Positions 50,363 through 59,679 of a stretch of 60,436 bases of DNA are shown piece after piece (positions within the stretch are counted from its first letter, which is position 1; each line of letters begins with the position of its first letter). Origin of the DNA: Parasporobacterium paucivorans DSM 15970 (GTDB lineage: Bacteria; Bacillota; Clostridia; Lachnospirales; Lachnospiraceae); contig NZ_FQYT01000019.1 in NCBI RefSeq assembly GCF_900141895.1, forward strand, positions 1 to 60,436, in the 5' to 3' direction. The translations under genes were made by a program, and so were the position numbers. Under the pieces are notes generated by a model. That model did not search any database, had not been told where the DNA came from, and worked only from the letters and a program-made list of their open reading frames with translations.

Positions 50363-50401
50363 AGCCGCCATTATATATCCTCGGATAATATAATGGCGGT
50401 T
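50363..50401. terminator. Bidirectional terminator between the nitroreductase and FNT genes
   Basis: AGCCGCCATTATAT (50363-50376) pairs with ATATAATGGCGGTT (50388-50401) with one wobble. Both convergent genes end within 25 bases of it. Confidence 0.85.
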
Positions 50402-50420
50402 TCTTTCGTGTGGACAAAAT

Positions 50421-51263
50421 TCAATTGGTATTTTTAGTGTACGTAAACCAGTAGAGCAGGGCAACGAACACTCCGCCACCAATGATATTCCCAAGGGTAA
50501 CCGGAATCAGGTTGGAGGTGACAAAACTCCCCCAGTTCAGGTTCGCCAGCTGCTCGGCGCTAAGTCCGGATGCTGCCACCCAGGCCTCATTGGATTTTGC
50601 GAGTATTCCGGCGGGAATATAGTACATGTTCGCAATACTGTGTTCAAAACCGGAGGTGATGAACAGCCAGATGGGGAAAAAGATTGCAAATACTTTTCCC
50701 ACGATGTTTTTAGAACCAAAGGACATCCATACAGCCAGGCAGACCAGCCAGTTGCACATAAGGCCCAGAAATAAGGCAGGCATAAAGTCGAGACCGACTT
50801 TGTAGACGGCGATTTTCAGTGTTGCAGCACCAAGGCCGTTGGCTCCGCTATTAAAAAGACCTGACTGCACCATCATATAGGCTATCAAAATCGCACCGAC
50901 AAAATTTCCAATGTATACAAGTACCCAGTTGGTGAGCATTTCTTCGATTTTTACTTTACGGGAGAATATGCCCGCAAGTATGAGAACATTTCCAGTGAAC
51001 AATTCAGCACCGGCAATGATTACCAGCATCAGCCCCGTGCCAAAAATTGCACCGGCAAGAGCCTTGCCCAATCCATACGTTTCAGGCTTTGCAAACAGAT
51101 TGAATGCGGCCATATTTGATCCTTCTGCCGCAAAGGCTATGAAAGCACCTCCGAGAATTGCCAGGATAAACTGATTGAGCTTCCTGATTTTGACTTTTCT
51201 AATGCCAATGGCAATAGTTGCGCTGGTTATTTCCGCCGGGGTGAGATCTTTGGTTTCATTCAT
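50421..51263 (-). CDS. Formate/nitrite transporter family channel
   Basis: The 280-residue pentameric channel has six predicted spans. Its signatures include GGAFIAFAAEGSN, AGAELFTGNVLILAGIFSRK (the FNT helix-break motif) and CNWLVCLAVWMSFGSKNIVGK, ending with HSIANMYYIP and LGNIIGGGVFVALLYWF. The pore His in FEHSIANMY is present. It passes formate, nitrite or hydrosulfide. In a CO-using anaerobe, formate is likely. I choose the ATG at 51263 because GGAGGG lies 7 bases upstream; TTG 51269 is too close. Confidence 0.92.
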   Translation of the reverse strand: MNETKDLTPAEITSATIAIGIRKVKIRKLNQFILAILGGAFIAFAAEGSNMAAFNLFAKPETYGLGKALAGAIFGTGLMLVIIAGAELFTGNVLILAGIFSRKVKIEEMLTNWVLVYIGNFVGAILIAYMMVQSGLFNSGANGLGAATLKIAVYKVGLDFMPALFLGLMCNWLVCLAVWMSFGSKNIVGKVFAIFFPIWLFITSGFEHSIANMYYIPAGILAKSNEAWVAASGLSAEQLANLNWGSFVTSNLIPVTLGNIIGGGVFVALLYWFTYTKNTN

Positions 51264-51295
51264 TTCCAATCCCTCCTTTTATCGTTCCCTAAGAA

Positions 51296-51649
51296 TTACT
51301 CCTTCTCTGACAGGGATACACCTATGATTTCATCAAGGTATATGATCATAAATTTAAGTCTGGTTTTAGTGGGACCCTGTATCAGGGTTGCATTTTCCAT
51401 TGTGATAAAGGCGTTTCTCTGGTCGTCCATAAAGGGGTCGTCTATGTCATAATCCTTTTCGTAAACTCCTAACATCCCGTTTATAAAATCCGGAAAATCA
51501 CCCTCGGAGTATTCATTGACAATGATAACCTTTCCTTCAATAAGGCCTGCTGCTGTCAGGATGTTAATCCTTCTGTTTTGAAGGTTTGCTTTTTGAATAA
51601 AGTCTACCAGATACCTAATTGAGTAAATCTTCAACCTTTCAGTTGTCAT
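51296..51649 (-). CDS. Hypothetical 117-residue protein downstream of kup
   Basis: The ATG at 51649 has GGGAGGAAT 6 bases upstream; the upstream frame from 51745 overlaps kup and is rejected. The protein is soluble, with KIYSIRYLVDFIQKANLQNRRINILTAAGLIEGKVII, an acidic middle with DYDIDDPFMDD, and strands ITMENATLIQG and FMIIYLDEIIGVSL. The pattern resembles a small beta barrel, possibly Sm-like, but no family is recognised. It follows kup by 70 bases in the same direction. Confidence 0.6.
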   Translation of the reverse strand: MTTERLKIYSIRYLVDFIQKANLQNRRINILTAAGLIEGKVIIVNEYSEGDFPDFINGMLGVYEKDYDIDDPFMDDQRNAFITMENATLIQGPTKTRLKFMIIYLDEIIGVSLSEKE

Positions 51650-51719
51650 AATAGTATTCCTCCCATCCATGGATTGTTTATTAAAGTATAACATATAGAA
51701 ATGTTCAATGGGAATGTGT

Positions 51720-53726
51720 TTATTGCAATTCTCTCTTAAGTACAAGTGTCTTTTCCTGCTTCACTAACAATGGAACCGATTCTATAATTGTATTTGCATT
51801 TTCAAGTCCGAACCAGCGGACAGGTGAGCCTGTAAAGCTATTGATTGCATATTTCAACCTCATGGCGACACGCTCGAATCCGGAAACATCACTGTCCGGT
51901 GCCAGGGTTTTTTTGATGAAAACAAACTCAAAATCACCTACGTTGGAACCCTCATACAGAGAGTAAATCTGCAATTGGGGTTTGAGTTCACCACTCTTCA
52001 TGAGATCCTGGATAATCTGTCTCATAAAGACGTTTATACGCTGCTCCACTTTAAAGCCCAATTTCAGCTTGACCTTAAAACAGAAATTCGTACCGAAATC
52101 CTGAACGCTGTATGCCATCGTATAAGGGTCTTCTACAACATTAATATGGATAAACCAGTAGACTTGTGCCCGCTTCGGCCGTTTATCCAAAATGGAATAC
52201 AGCACATCCCTTTCCAGGTAATTCATATCTCCGTTAATCGTCATATAGACAAGATTGATGGCGGAGTAAGGGATGGAGTCATCTTCTCTTAAACGGCATA
52301 ACTTTTCTACAAACTGCGCCGCCGGGAATAGTATTTCATGTTTTTTCTCCGTTCTATGCCCTACATACCAGGTGAGCATTACAATTAAAATTAAGAACGC
52401 AAGCATGACTGCCACATATCCGCCATGTACAAATTTTACTGCATTGGATAAAAAGAACGTCACCTCCAGCGCACCAAAAAACACAAGAAATATAATAGTG
52501 AAAACAGTCGGAACCTTCTTGATGTGCAAATACTGGAAAAGCAGTATTGTCGTCATGAGCATCGTTACCGTAATCGCCAAGCCGTAAGCAGCCTCCATCC
52601 TGCCTGAAGACTGGAAGAAAAGGATTACACAAATGCAGCAGCCCCATAAAAGATGATTGACCATCGGTATAAACATCTGTCCCTTCTTTTCCGCCGGATA
52701 TTGGATCTGCAGGTGAGGCAGCAGCCCCAGATGAATTGCTTCTTTTACCAGTGTGTAGGCTCCAGTGATAAGTGCCTGGGATGCTATGATTGCAGCCATT
52801 GTACTCAGTATTACCGAAAACAATCTTAATCGATCCGGGAGCATATCAAAAAATGGATTCAAATCGGATAACGAATATGCTTTCGGATGAAGCCGTGCAT
52901 GCATAAGCCAGGCACCCTGCCCAAGATAATTGAGAATCAGGCAGACTTTCACGTAAGGCCAGCTTCCATAAATATTCAGCTTGCCCACGTGTCCCATATC
53001 GGAATAAAGGGCTTCTGCTCCTGTTGTGGCTAGGAAAATGCTGCCTAATATCATAAAACCTGCTTTGTTATTGGGACTAAAAAGTAATTCTGCTCCACGG
53101 AGAGGATTGAATGCAAGAAGTATATGTGGATCAAGTCTGATCATTAATATACCCGTAATGGCAAGGAAGGTGAACCATAAGACCATAATTGGCCCAAACG
53201 CTTTTCCTATCAGACTGGTTCCGGCTCGTTGAAAAGCGAATATTGCGCTGATTATAACTATAGAAATCCCAATAATTGCGCCCTGTCCATTTCCAATGAT
53301 ATTTACAATGAAAGGTACCCCCCGCAGCCCCTCAATTGCTGACGTAACGGTAACAGCAGGCGTGAGAACGCCATCTGCCAACAGGGCTGCGCCACCAATC
53401 ATTGCAGGAATCACAAGGAGTTTTCCGCGTTTTAGCACCAGATGATATAAGGAAAAGATGCCGCCTTCGCCATGGTTATCTGCCTTCAATGCAAATACGA
53501 CGTATTTTACCGTTGTTATCAGGGTTATTGTCCAGATGACCAAGGAAAGAGCCCCTATGATAAAATCATTATCCAGCATGGCAAGCCCGCCGTTTCCAGA
53601 TACAATTGATTTCATTACGTACAGTGGCGATGTCCCAATGTCACCATACACGATCCCTAAGGCTATCAACATATATCCAGCGCTCAGCGGAATTTTTTTT
53701 GAATTATCGTCCATTAAACTTTTCAT
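51720..53726 (-). CDS. kup: Potassium transporter Kup
   Basis: The 668-residue protein (ATG 53726, GGAGG 6 bases upstream) has the KUP start ALGIVYGDIGTSPLYVMKS, the K+ selectivity region, about 12 spans in the first 450 residues and a cytosolic tail. Conserved features include VFALKADNHGEGGIFSLYHL, LADGVLTPAVTVTSAIEGL and GAWLMHARLHPKAYS. It takes up K+ with H+ and suits low-pH or low-K+ growth. Its neighbour cluster, ktrAB with a KdpDE-type pair, shows a concentration of potassium genes. No known riboswitch was recognised in the leader. Confidence 0.96.
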   Translation of the reverse strand: MKSLMDDNSKKIPLSAGYMLIALGIVYGDIGTSPLYVMKSIVSGNGGLAMLDNDFIIGALSLVIWTITLITTVKYVVFALKADNHGEGGIFSLYHLVLKRGKLLVIPAMIGGAALLADGVLTPAVTVTSAIEGLRGVPFIVNIIGNGQGAIIGISIVIISAIFAFQRAGTSLIGKAFGPIMVLWFTFLAITGILMIRLDPHILLAFNPLRGAELLFSPNNKAGFMILGSIFLATTGAEALYSDMGHVGKLNIYGSWPYVKVCLILNYLGQGAWLMHARLHPKAYSLSDLNPFFDMLPDRLRLFSVILSTMAAIIASQALITGAYTLVKEAIHLGLLPHLQIQYPAEKKGQMFIPMVNHLLWGCCICVILFFQSSGRMEAAYGLAITVTMLMTTILLFQYLHIKKVPTVFTIIFLVFFGALEVTFFLSNAVKFVHGGYVAVMLAFLILIVMLTWYVGHRTEKKHEILFPAAQFVEKLCRLREDDSIPYSAINLVYMTINGDMNYLERDVLYSILDKRPKRAQVYWFIHINVVEDPYTMAYSVQDFGTNFCFKVKLKLGFKVEQRINVFMRQIIQDLMKSGELKPQLQIYSLYEGSNVGDFEFVFIKKTLAPDSDVSGFERVAMRLKYAINSFTGSPVRWFGLENANTIIESVPLLVKQEKTLVLKRELQ

Positions 53727-53878
53727 AATATCCTCCATGTTAGAATCCTGGCGTATATATAGAACCAGGTCTGCAAAATAATATTTTTAGAAGCCGATAT
53801 TTATTGGCTTCGCAGCCAGGCTTTTGCCTGAAAAGTTGCTTTAATCGTCTAACAGAACGTGGAAAGGAATTTTTGCTT

Positions 53879-53977
53879 TTATTCAGCAGAAGATTGCCTA
53901 GAGAGAATAAGCCGTGCGAGAAAATAAAGAATTGCAAATTCAATTAATACTGTTATTATGATTAAAACACCGTTCAT
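53879..53977 (-). CDS. 32-residue single-span membrane protein upstream of kup
   Basis: A short frame reads MNGVLIIITVLIEFAILYFL and then ARLILSRQSSAE. It starts at 53977 with GAGGTGATG-type signal (GGAGCGAGGTG) about 7 bases upstream. One hydrophobic helix fills residues 3-22, and the C-terminus is basic and soluble. Size and topology resemble KdpF, the 29-residue subunit of Kdp, though no Kdp ATPase is here. It is upstream of kup in the same direction with a 150-base gap, so it may be co-transcribed. It is too small for a certain call. Confidence 0.5.
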   Translation of the reverse strand: MNGVLIIITVLIEFAILYFLARLILSRQSSAE

Positions 53978-54185
53978 TATCATCACCTCGCTCCTATGAT
54001 ATCAGTGAACGCATAAAAATAGAGTAATGGCTTAGGACTGGGCATTAAGAATTTATAAGGAGGCCAGGTGGTCTTTATATAATCTTAATGGCTTGCCATA
54101 TACCCTAACCCTATCTTAATAGCTATTTTGATAGAATCCCTCTGATATTTACTGTTCAGAAAATTTGAAAATGGGGTAAAGACAA

Positions 54186-55529
54186 GTGAAAAGAATCAAA
54201 AAAATGTCTCCGATGAAGATTATCCTGATGGGGTACTGTCTTGTAATCCTGGTTGGAACCTTGCTCCTGATGCTTCCTGCATCTGCAAAGGGACAAGGAG
54301 GGGTGAGCATGATTGACGCTTTCTTCACGGCCACTTCCGCCACTTGCGTAACGGGACTGGTCAGATTCGATACTTACATGAACTGGACAATATTTGGGCA
54401 GATTGTGATTCTGGTAATGATTCAGATTGGCGGGATTGGATTCATGACATTCGTGGTTTCCGTTATATCGCTTACGAGGATGAAAATCGGATTTTCACAA
54501 CGCCTTGTTATGCAGGAATCCGTTGCGGCTCCACAGATCGGTGGAATTGTCCGGAACACAAGGATTATGCTGATTGGAACGCTTGTGGTTGAAGGAATGG
54601 GAGCGTTATTGCTGGCGTTCCATTTCTGTCCGCGTCTTGGATTAGGAAAAGGGTTGTATTTTTCTGTATTTCATTCTATTTCGGCATTCTGCAATGCCGG
54701 GTTTGACCTCATGGGGAACAGTGGGGAAGCATTCTCCTCATTGACGACACTGGGGACTAACGCATACGTGAATCTGATAATAATGTTTTTGATCATCAGC
54801 GGAGGCCTTGGGTTTTTTGTGTGGTATGATCTTCTGGAGAAGCGGTTCAGCTTCAGAAAGATGGAACTGCACAGCAAAATGGTGATTGTCGTGACCTTGA
54901 TCCTGGTGGTGGGCGGAGCTGCAGGAATATTTATTTTTGAACAATTTGGATCTGCATTTGATGGATATACGACATCAGAAAAAATACTCCTATCATTTTT
55001 TCAGTCGGTTACGGCGAGAACGGCCGGATTCAATTCCGCAAATCTCGGAAACCTGATGGGTTCCAGCCAGTTTCTTATGATCTGTCTTATGATGATAGGC
55101 GGGTCTGCAGGATCGACGGCGGGAGGGATCAAGACGACGACCTTTGCTGTGATGGTAATGAGTATAAGTGCAAAACTGAGGAGAGAAAAATCCATAGAAT
55201 GTTTTGGCAGGAGACTGGATGACGAAATCCTGCGTACGTCTTCCTGCATTTTTATGATATATATGTTCGCATCCATTGCATCAGCGATGGTGATCTCAAC
55301 GGTAGAGAATGTACCTGTTTTCACCGCGTTATTCGAAACGGTTTCTGCCATTGGTACGGTTGGCTGCACCCTGGGAATTACGCCGGGAGTAGGGACCCTC
55401 TCGGAAATCATCCTGTCCATGCTTATGATTTTTGGGCGTGTGGGACCAATTACCTTTTTGTTTGCTTTTTCTTCGGAAAAACACATGATGATATCTAAGA
55501 TGCCGCTTGGTAAAATAAGAGTCGGCTGA
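54186..55529 (+). CDS. ktrB: KtrB/TrkH-type potassium channel subunit
   Basis: The 447-residue membrane protein has the four P-loop repeats of the SKT superfamily: FFTATSATCVTGLVRFDT, FHSISAFCNAGFDLMGN, FQSVTARTAGFNSANLG and FETVSAIGTVGCTLGIT. Each has the selectivity Gly. GGSAGSTAGGIKTTTFAVM is the KtrB intramembrane loop. The start is GTG 54186 with a weak GGGG upstream; a slightly later ATG is possible. It forms the Na+-coupled K+ channel gated by KtrA, encoded 13 bases downstream. Confidence 0.93.
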   Translation: MKRIKKMSPMKIILMGYCLVILVGTLLLMLPASAKGQGGVSMIDAFFTATSATCVTGLVRFDTYMNWTIFGQIVILVMIQIGGIGFMTFVVSVISLTRMKIGFSQRLVMQESVAAPQIGGIVRNTRIMLIGTLVVEGMGALLLAFHFCPRLGLGKGLYFSVFHSISAFCNAGFDLMGNSGEAFSSLTTLGTNAYVNLIIMFLIISGGLGFFVWYDLLEKRFSFRKMELHSKMVIVVTLILVVGGAAGIFIFEQFGSAFDGYTTSEKILLSFFQSVTARTAGFNSANLGNLMGSSQFLMICLMMIGGSAGSTAGGIKTTTFAVMVMSISAKLRREKSIECFGRRLDDEILRTSSCIFMIYMFASIASAMVISTVENVPVFTALFETVSAIGTVGCTLGITPGVGTLSEIILSMLMIFGRVGPITFLFAFSSEKHMMISKMPLGKIRVG

Positions 55530-55542
55530 TTGAGGAGGAAAA

Positions 55543-56190
55543 ATGAAATCCATATTGATAATAGGCCTTGGCCGTTTCGGAAGGCATATGGGACGGAAAC
55601 TGATTGAGGAAGGAAATGAAGTGCTGGCAATTGAAAAATCGGAAGAAAGAGCAGATACAGCCGTATCCGTGATACAGCATATCCTGATTGGAGATGCCAC
55701 GAATTCTGATTTTATGAGAACGCTGGGGGTAAGCAATTTCGATCTTTGTGTGGTGGCTATTGGAGATAATTTTGCAATGACACTGGAAATTGTAGTATTA
55801 TTAAAGGACATTGGGGCAAAGCATATTCTTGCCCGTGCCAACAGGGACAGATACAAGAAGCTGCTTCTTCGCAACGGTGCAGACGAAGTAGTGTACGCGG
55901 AGAGAGAGATAGCGGAAAGACTGGCCGTCAAATATAGCGTCAACAACGTGTTCGACTATGTTGAACTTACCCCGGAATATGGGATATATGAAGTGGCTGT
56001 CCCCGAGGCCTGGGTGGGGAAAAGCATTTCGGAGCAGTCTATCCGGACGAAACATCATGTCAATATCATGGCAATCAAGAGAGGTGAAGTCATATCGCCT
56101 CTGCCGCATCCGGACCACGTTTTTGCTATAGATGAAAGACTTATCATAATGGGGCATTACCGTGATATTAAAAGGCTGGTGACAAAGTAA
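55543..56190 (+). CDS. ktrA: KtrA/TrkA-type K+ channel regulatory subunit
   Basis: The 215-residue protein has an N-terminal RCK (TrkA_N) Rossmann domain starting SILIIGLGRFGRHMGRKLIE. A later GDATNSDFMRTLGV motif and a TrkA_C domain (about 135-215) with VGKSISEQSIRTKHHVNIMAI complete it. It binds ATP/ADP or NAD(H) and gates KtrB. GAGGAGG lies just upstream of the ATG. It is coupled to ktrB by a 13-base gap and followed by the sensor kinase 19 bases on. Confidence 0.95.
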   Translation: MKSILIIGLGRFGRHMGRKLIEEGNEVLAIEKSEERADTAVSVIQHILIGDATNSDFMRTLGVSNFDLCVVAIGDNFAMTLEIVVLLKDIGAKHILARANRDRYKKLLLRNGADEVVYAEREIAERLAVKYSVNNVFDYVELTPEYGIYEVAVPEAWVGKSISEQSIRTKHHVNIMAIKRGEVISPLPHPDHVFAIDERLIIMGHYRDIKRLVTK

Positions 56191-56209
56191 GAAGATCCAA
56201 GGAGTTGAA

Positions 56210-58180
56210 ATGGACAGGGAAGAAGAACACATACTTGTATGCTTATCATCATCACCGTCAAATGAAAAAATCATACGTGCCGCTGCAAGAATGGCAGAGG
56301 CTTACCATTGCAGATTCACTGCACTTTTTATAGAAACTTCGGATTTTGAGAAAATGTCGGAAGAGGATAAGAGCCGTCTTCAGTTCAATACCAGACTGGC
56401 CGGCAATCTTGGTGCAAGGATTGAAACGATAAGTGGTGAGGACGTGGCTTTGCAGATATCTGAATATGCAAGGCTTTCGTTTGTTACAAAAATTGTAGTG
56501 GGACGCAGTAATGACCGCAAAAAAATTTTTCTGCAGAGGGCAACACTGGCGGATAAAGTGGCAAGCCAGTCTCCACGGTTGGAAATCTTCATTATTCCAG
56601 ATGCCTCCGAGGACAAGTACAACATAAAGAAATACAGACCGAAAGGAGCAAAATTTTTTTTTGTTTCCGACGTAATCGTTTCTCTTGCAATATTCATCGC
56701 AGCAATTCTGATCAGCAATCTCTTTCAATATCTGGGTTTCAGTGAATCCAACATTATAACGGTATTTATCCTGGCTGTTCTGATCATCGCGGTGATTACT
56801 CATAATATCATATATTGTCTTGTGTGCTCAGTTCTGGGAGTGCTGGTTTTTAATTTTCTGTATATTGAACCGAAATTCACAATGTCGGCGTATGAATCAG
56901 GATATCCCGTCACTTTCCTGATTATGTTCATATCCGCATTCATAACCGGTACACTGGCAGGGGGAATCAGAAGACAGGAAAAACAGTTTGCCAGGTCAGG
57001 CTACAGAACGGCCATATTGCTTGAAACCACCAGGCTCATACAGAAAAAGGAAAACAAGGATGACATAATAGATGTCATGATAAATCAACTAATGAAGATG
57101 CTAAATAGGCCGATTTTTTTTTATGGAATAGAAGATATAGAAAACGGACTCGGCGAACCTATACTCTATAAACCCGATTCGGTTGAAATCAATAAGAGTG
57201 AATACACAGATGAATATGAAAAATCGGTTGCACGTTGGGTATTGGAGAATAAGAAACAAGCCGGAGCGTCCACCAATGTGCATAGCGGGGCTAAGTGCCT
57301 CTATATGTCAGTAAGAAGCAACGACAGGATTTTCTGCATAATTGGGATACCAATGAAAGAAGATAAACTCACCCCTTTTGAACACGACCTGATTGTTTCC
57401 ATTCTGGGGGAATGCGCATTGGCTCTTGCGAAAAATCTATTTGCCGGCCAGAAAGAAGAAGCTGCTATGCGGGCACAGCGGGAAGAACTGAGGGCAAACC
57501 TGTTACGTTCAATTTCGCATGACTTGCGGACGCCGCTTACAAGCATCTCAGGAAACGCAGGAATTCTCCTCAACAATGCAGGGACATTAAGTGAAGAGAA
57601 ACACAGGAAACTTTACATGGATATATATGATGACTCCATGTGGCTGATAAATCTGGTGGAAAACCTTCTGACAGTCACCGGATTTGAGGATGGATCCATG
57701 AATATTCATATGGAGGCAGAATTAATTGAAGAGGTAATCACGGAAGCTCTGCGACACGTCAGCAGAAGAAGCAGAGAGCACCATCTGGAATTCCAACAAA
57801 CGGATGGACTGCTGCTGGCAAGAATGAACCCCCGGTTAATTATCCAGGTTATTATTAATCTGGTGGATAATGCTATAAAATATACCCCTGCCGGCTCTAC
57901 AATTTCCATACGGGCAAAAAAAGAAAATGGAATGGTTGTTGTGGAGGTGGCTGATAATGGGGATGGCATCGCAGATGCGGAGAAAGAGAAGGTCTTTGAG
58001 ATGTTTTATACTTCAGGAAACAGCAGGGGGGATAGCCGGCGGGGAACCGGTCTTGGGCTGGGTCTCTGCAAGCTGATTATATCAGCACACAAGGGCACGA
58101 TTTCTGTATATGACAATCAACCGCAGGGCGCGGTGTTTTGCTTTACGTTAAAGGCGGAGGAGGTTTCAATAAATGAATAA
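56210..58180 (+). CDS. KdpD-type sensor histidine kinase lacking the N-terminal KdpD domain
   Basis: The 656-residue protein begins directly with a Usp-like domain (about 1-130: ILVCLSSSPSNEKIIRAAAR, GRSNDRKKIF). It then has four membrane spans (about 155-250, DUF4118), a GAF-like region (about 270-410), a HisKA domain with phospho-His in SISHDLRTPLTSISG, and an HATPase with NLVDNAIKYTP, ADNGDGIAD and GTGLGLGLCK. A full KdpD of about 890 residues has a 210-residue N-terminal osmosensor with its own P-loop, which is absent here. It follows ktrAB and overlaps the response regulator by 8 bases, so it probably senses K+ or turgor. Confidence 0.9.
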   Translation: MDREEEHILVCLSSSPSNEKIIRAAARMAEAYHCRFTALFIETSDFEKMSEEDKSRLQFNTRLAGNLGARIETISGEDVALQISEYARLSFVTKIVVGRSNDRKKIFLQRATLADKVASQSPRLEIFIIPDASEDKYNIKKYRPKGAKFFFVSDVIVSLAIFIAAILISNLFQYLGFSESNIITVFILAVLIIAVITHNIIYCLVCSVLGVLVFNFLYIEPKFTMSAYESGYPVTFLIMFISAFITGTLAGGIRRQEKQFARSGYRTAILLETTRLIQKKENKDDIIDVMINQLMKMLNRPIFFYGIEDIENGLGEPILYKPDSVEINKSEYTDEYEKSVARWVLENKKQAGASTNVHSGAKCLYMSVRSNDRIFCIIGIPMKEDKLTPFEHDLIVSILGECALALAKNLFAGQKEEAAMRAQREELRANLLRSISHDLRTPLTSISGNAGILLNNAGTLSEEKHRKLYMDIYDDSMWLINLVENLLTVTGFEDGSMNIHMEAELIEEVITEALRHVSRRSREHHLEFQQTDGLLLARMNPRLIIQVIINLVDNAIKYTPAGSTISIRAKKENGMVVVEVADNGDGIADAEKEKVFEMFYTSGNSRGDSRRGTGLGLGLCKLIISAHKGTISVYDNQPQGAVFCFTLKAEEVSINE

Positions 58181-58880
58181 ACCATTGATACTTGTTGTCG
58201 AGGATGACTCAGCAATAAGGAATTTAATAACGACCACTTTGGAAACACAAAGTTACCGTTTTCATACGGCACAGAATGGAAATCAGGCAATATCGGAGAC
58301 AGCGTCCCAAAATCCGGACGTGATTTTGCTGGATCTGGGTCTCCCTGACATGGATGGGCTGGATATCATCAAGAAAATAAGGACATGGACGAATGTCCCA
58401 ATACTCGTTGTCAGCGCCAGAGGGGAAGACCGGGATAAGATCGAAGCACTGGACGCGGGGGCCGATGATTACCTTGTAAAACCGTTTTCTGTGGAGGAGC
58501 TGCTTGCCAGACTGAGGGTAGCGTTGCGGCGGATGTATTTTTCCAGGACGGCGGACGCGGAAAAGGCTGTTTTTACGAATGGAGATCTGAAAATTGACTA
58601 TGCCTCGGGCTGCGCATGCCTGAAGGAACAGGAACTGCACCTGACGCCCATTGAATACAAACTGCTGGTTCTCCTGGCACAGAATGCAGGAAAAGTGCTT
58701 ACGCATACATATATACTGAAAAATGTTTGGGGAGGAGCCGCAGAGACCGATTTAGCTTCCCTGCGTGTATTCATGGCAACTCTGAGAAAGAAAATTGAAA
58801 CAGACACTACACAGCCCAAATATATACAGACCCATGTTGGAATAGGATACCGGATGCTCAGGCAGGAAAATAAGCTATAG
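58173..58880 (+). CDS. KdpE-type OmpR-family response regulator
   Basis: The 235-residue protein has a receiver domain with the phospho-acceptor Asp in DVILLDLGLPDMDGL (about 54), the conserved Thr/Lys in VVSAR and DDYLVKPFS, and a winged-helix output domain with LTPIEYKLLVLLAQNAGKVL. It is coupled to the kinase by an 8-base overlap. It probably controls the potassium genes here. A direct repeat TCTTAATRGC (54083 and 54114) upstream of ktrB is a weak candidate site. Confidence 0.92.
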   Translation: MNKPLILVVEDDSAIRNLITTTLETQSYRFHTAQNGNQAISETASQNPDVILLDLGLPDMDGLDIIKKIRTWTNVPILVVSARGEDRDKIEALDAGADDYLVKPFSVEELLARLRVALRRMYFSRTADAEKAVFTNGDLKIDYASGCACLKEQELHLTPIEYKLLVLLAQNAGKVLTHTYILKNVWGGAAETDLASLRVFMATLRKKIETDTTQPKYIQTHVGIGYRMLRQENKL

Positions 58881-58967
58881 AATTGCAGTTTTACATAAAC
58901 CATACAAAAAGATGATACTCCTTAAGATTTGCGGATGGTAGGATGACGTGAGAAGAAAGGAGCTATT

Positions 58968-59450
58968 ATGACAGAAGAAAAAATAGTAAATTTTATAACA
59001 TTTACCATCCGCAAGCGCAAAAACATCGCCCTCATCGCCCATGACAATGAGAAGACGAAGCTGATCAACTGGTGCACCACAAACCGGGAGATTCTTGCAA
59101 AGAACAACTTGTGCGGTACAGGCACAACAGCCAGGATGATTACGGATAAAGTCGGCTTACAGGTTAAGGGTTACAACAGTGGACCTCTTGGCGGAGACCA
59201 GCAGATCGGAGCAAAAATTGTGGAGGGGAATATAGATCTTGTCATCTTCTTCTCGGATCCTCTGACTGCCCAGCCCCATGATCCGGATGTGAAGGCACTC
59301 CTGCGGATTGCCCAGGTATATGATATTCCAATTGCAAACAACAAAGCCACAGCAGATTTCATCATCACCTCTAAGTTCATGAACCGGGATTATCTGCATG
59401 ATGTTATCGACTTCAACAATACGGTTGCCGAGCGCGCCAGTCAGCTATAG
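58968..59450 (+). CDS. mgsA: Methylglyoxal synthase MgsA
   Basis: The 160-residue enzyme has the MGS-like domain with IALIAHDNEKTKLINW at the start (His and Asp of the phosphate site). NLCGTGTTARMI, the motif GPLGGDQQIG (catalytic Asp) and FFSDPLTAQPHDPDVKALLR follow. It makes methylglyoxal from dihydroxyacetone phosphate to relieve phosphate limitation. AAAGGAG is 6 bases before the ATG. It stands alone behind the two-component system, 87 bases away. Length is near the usual 150. Confidence 0.95.
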   Translation: MTEEKIVNFITFTIRKRKNIALIAHDNEKTKLINWCTTNREILAKNNLCGTGTTARMITDKVGLQVKGYNSGPLGGDQQIGAKIVEGNIDLVIFFSDPLTAQPHDPDVKALLRIAQVYDIPIANNKATADFIITSKFMNRDYLHDVIDFNNTVAERASQL

Positions 59451-59679
59451 CATCAAATCCTCCTCTGATTCGTCTGAAAAATTCTTTTCGAATTCCAACT
59501 TATCAACTAAATCAATGCAAAAAAACGAACTGCGCGTGACAAGCCATTTTATGCCTAAGGAGTTGATTGGATTTATACAAAGGTGTTATGCAGTTATCAA
59601 ATTAAAAAGGCCAGCTATTGGATACATAGGAAGGTATAACTATGCTATAATAACTGTAAAAATGAACGAGGAGCATATT

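Noticed and set aside
53739-53878. Possible c-di-AMP riboswitch in the kup leader
   Set aside because: Only a short AGGCAAAAGCCT hairpin is present. The conserved ydaO-type core could not be found, and the leader is largely taken by the 32-residue frame.
54083-54120. Direct repeat TCTTAATRGC upstream of ktrB as a regulator site
   Set aside because: Two copies 31 bases apart in AT-rich DNA are not distinctive enough to list as a feature.
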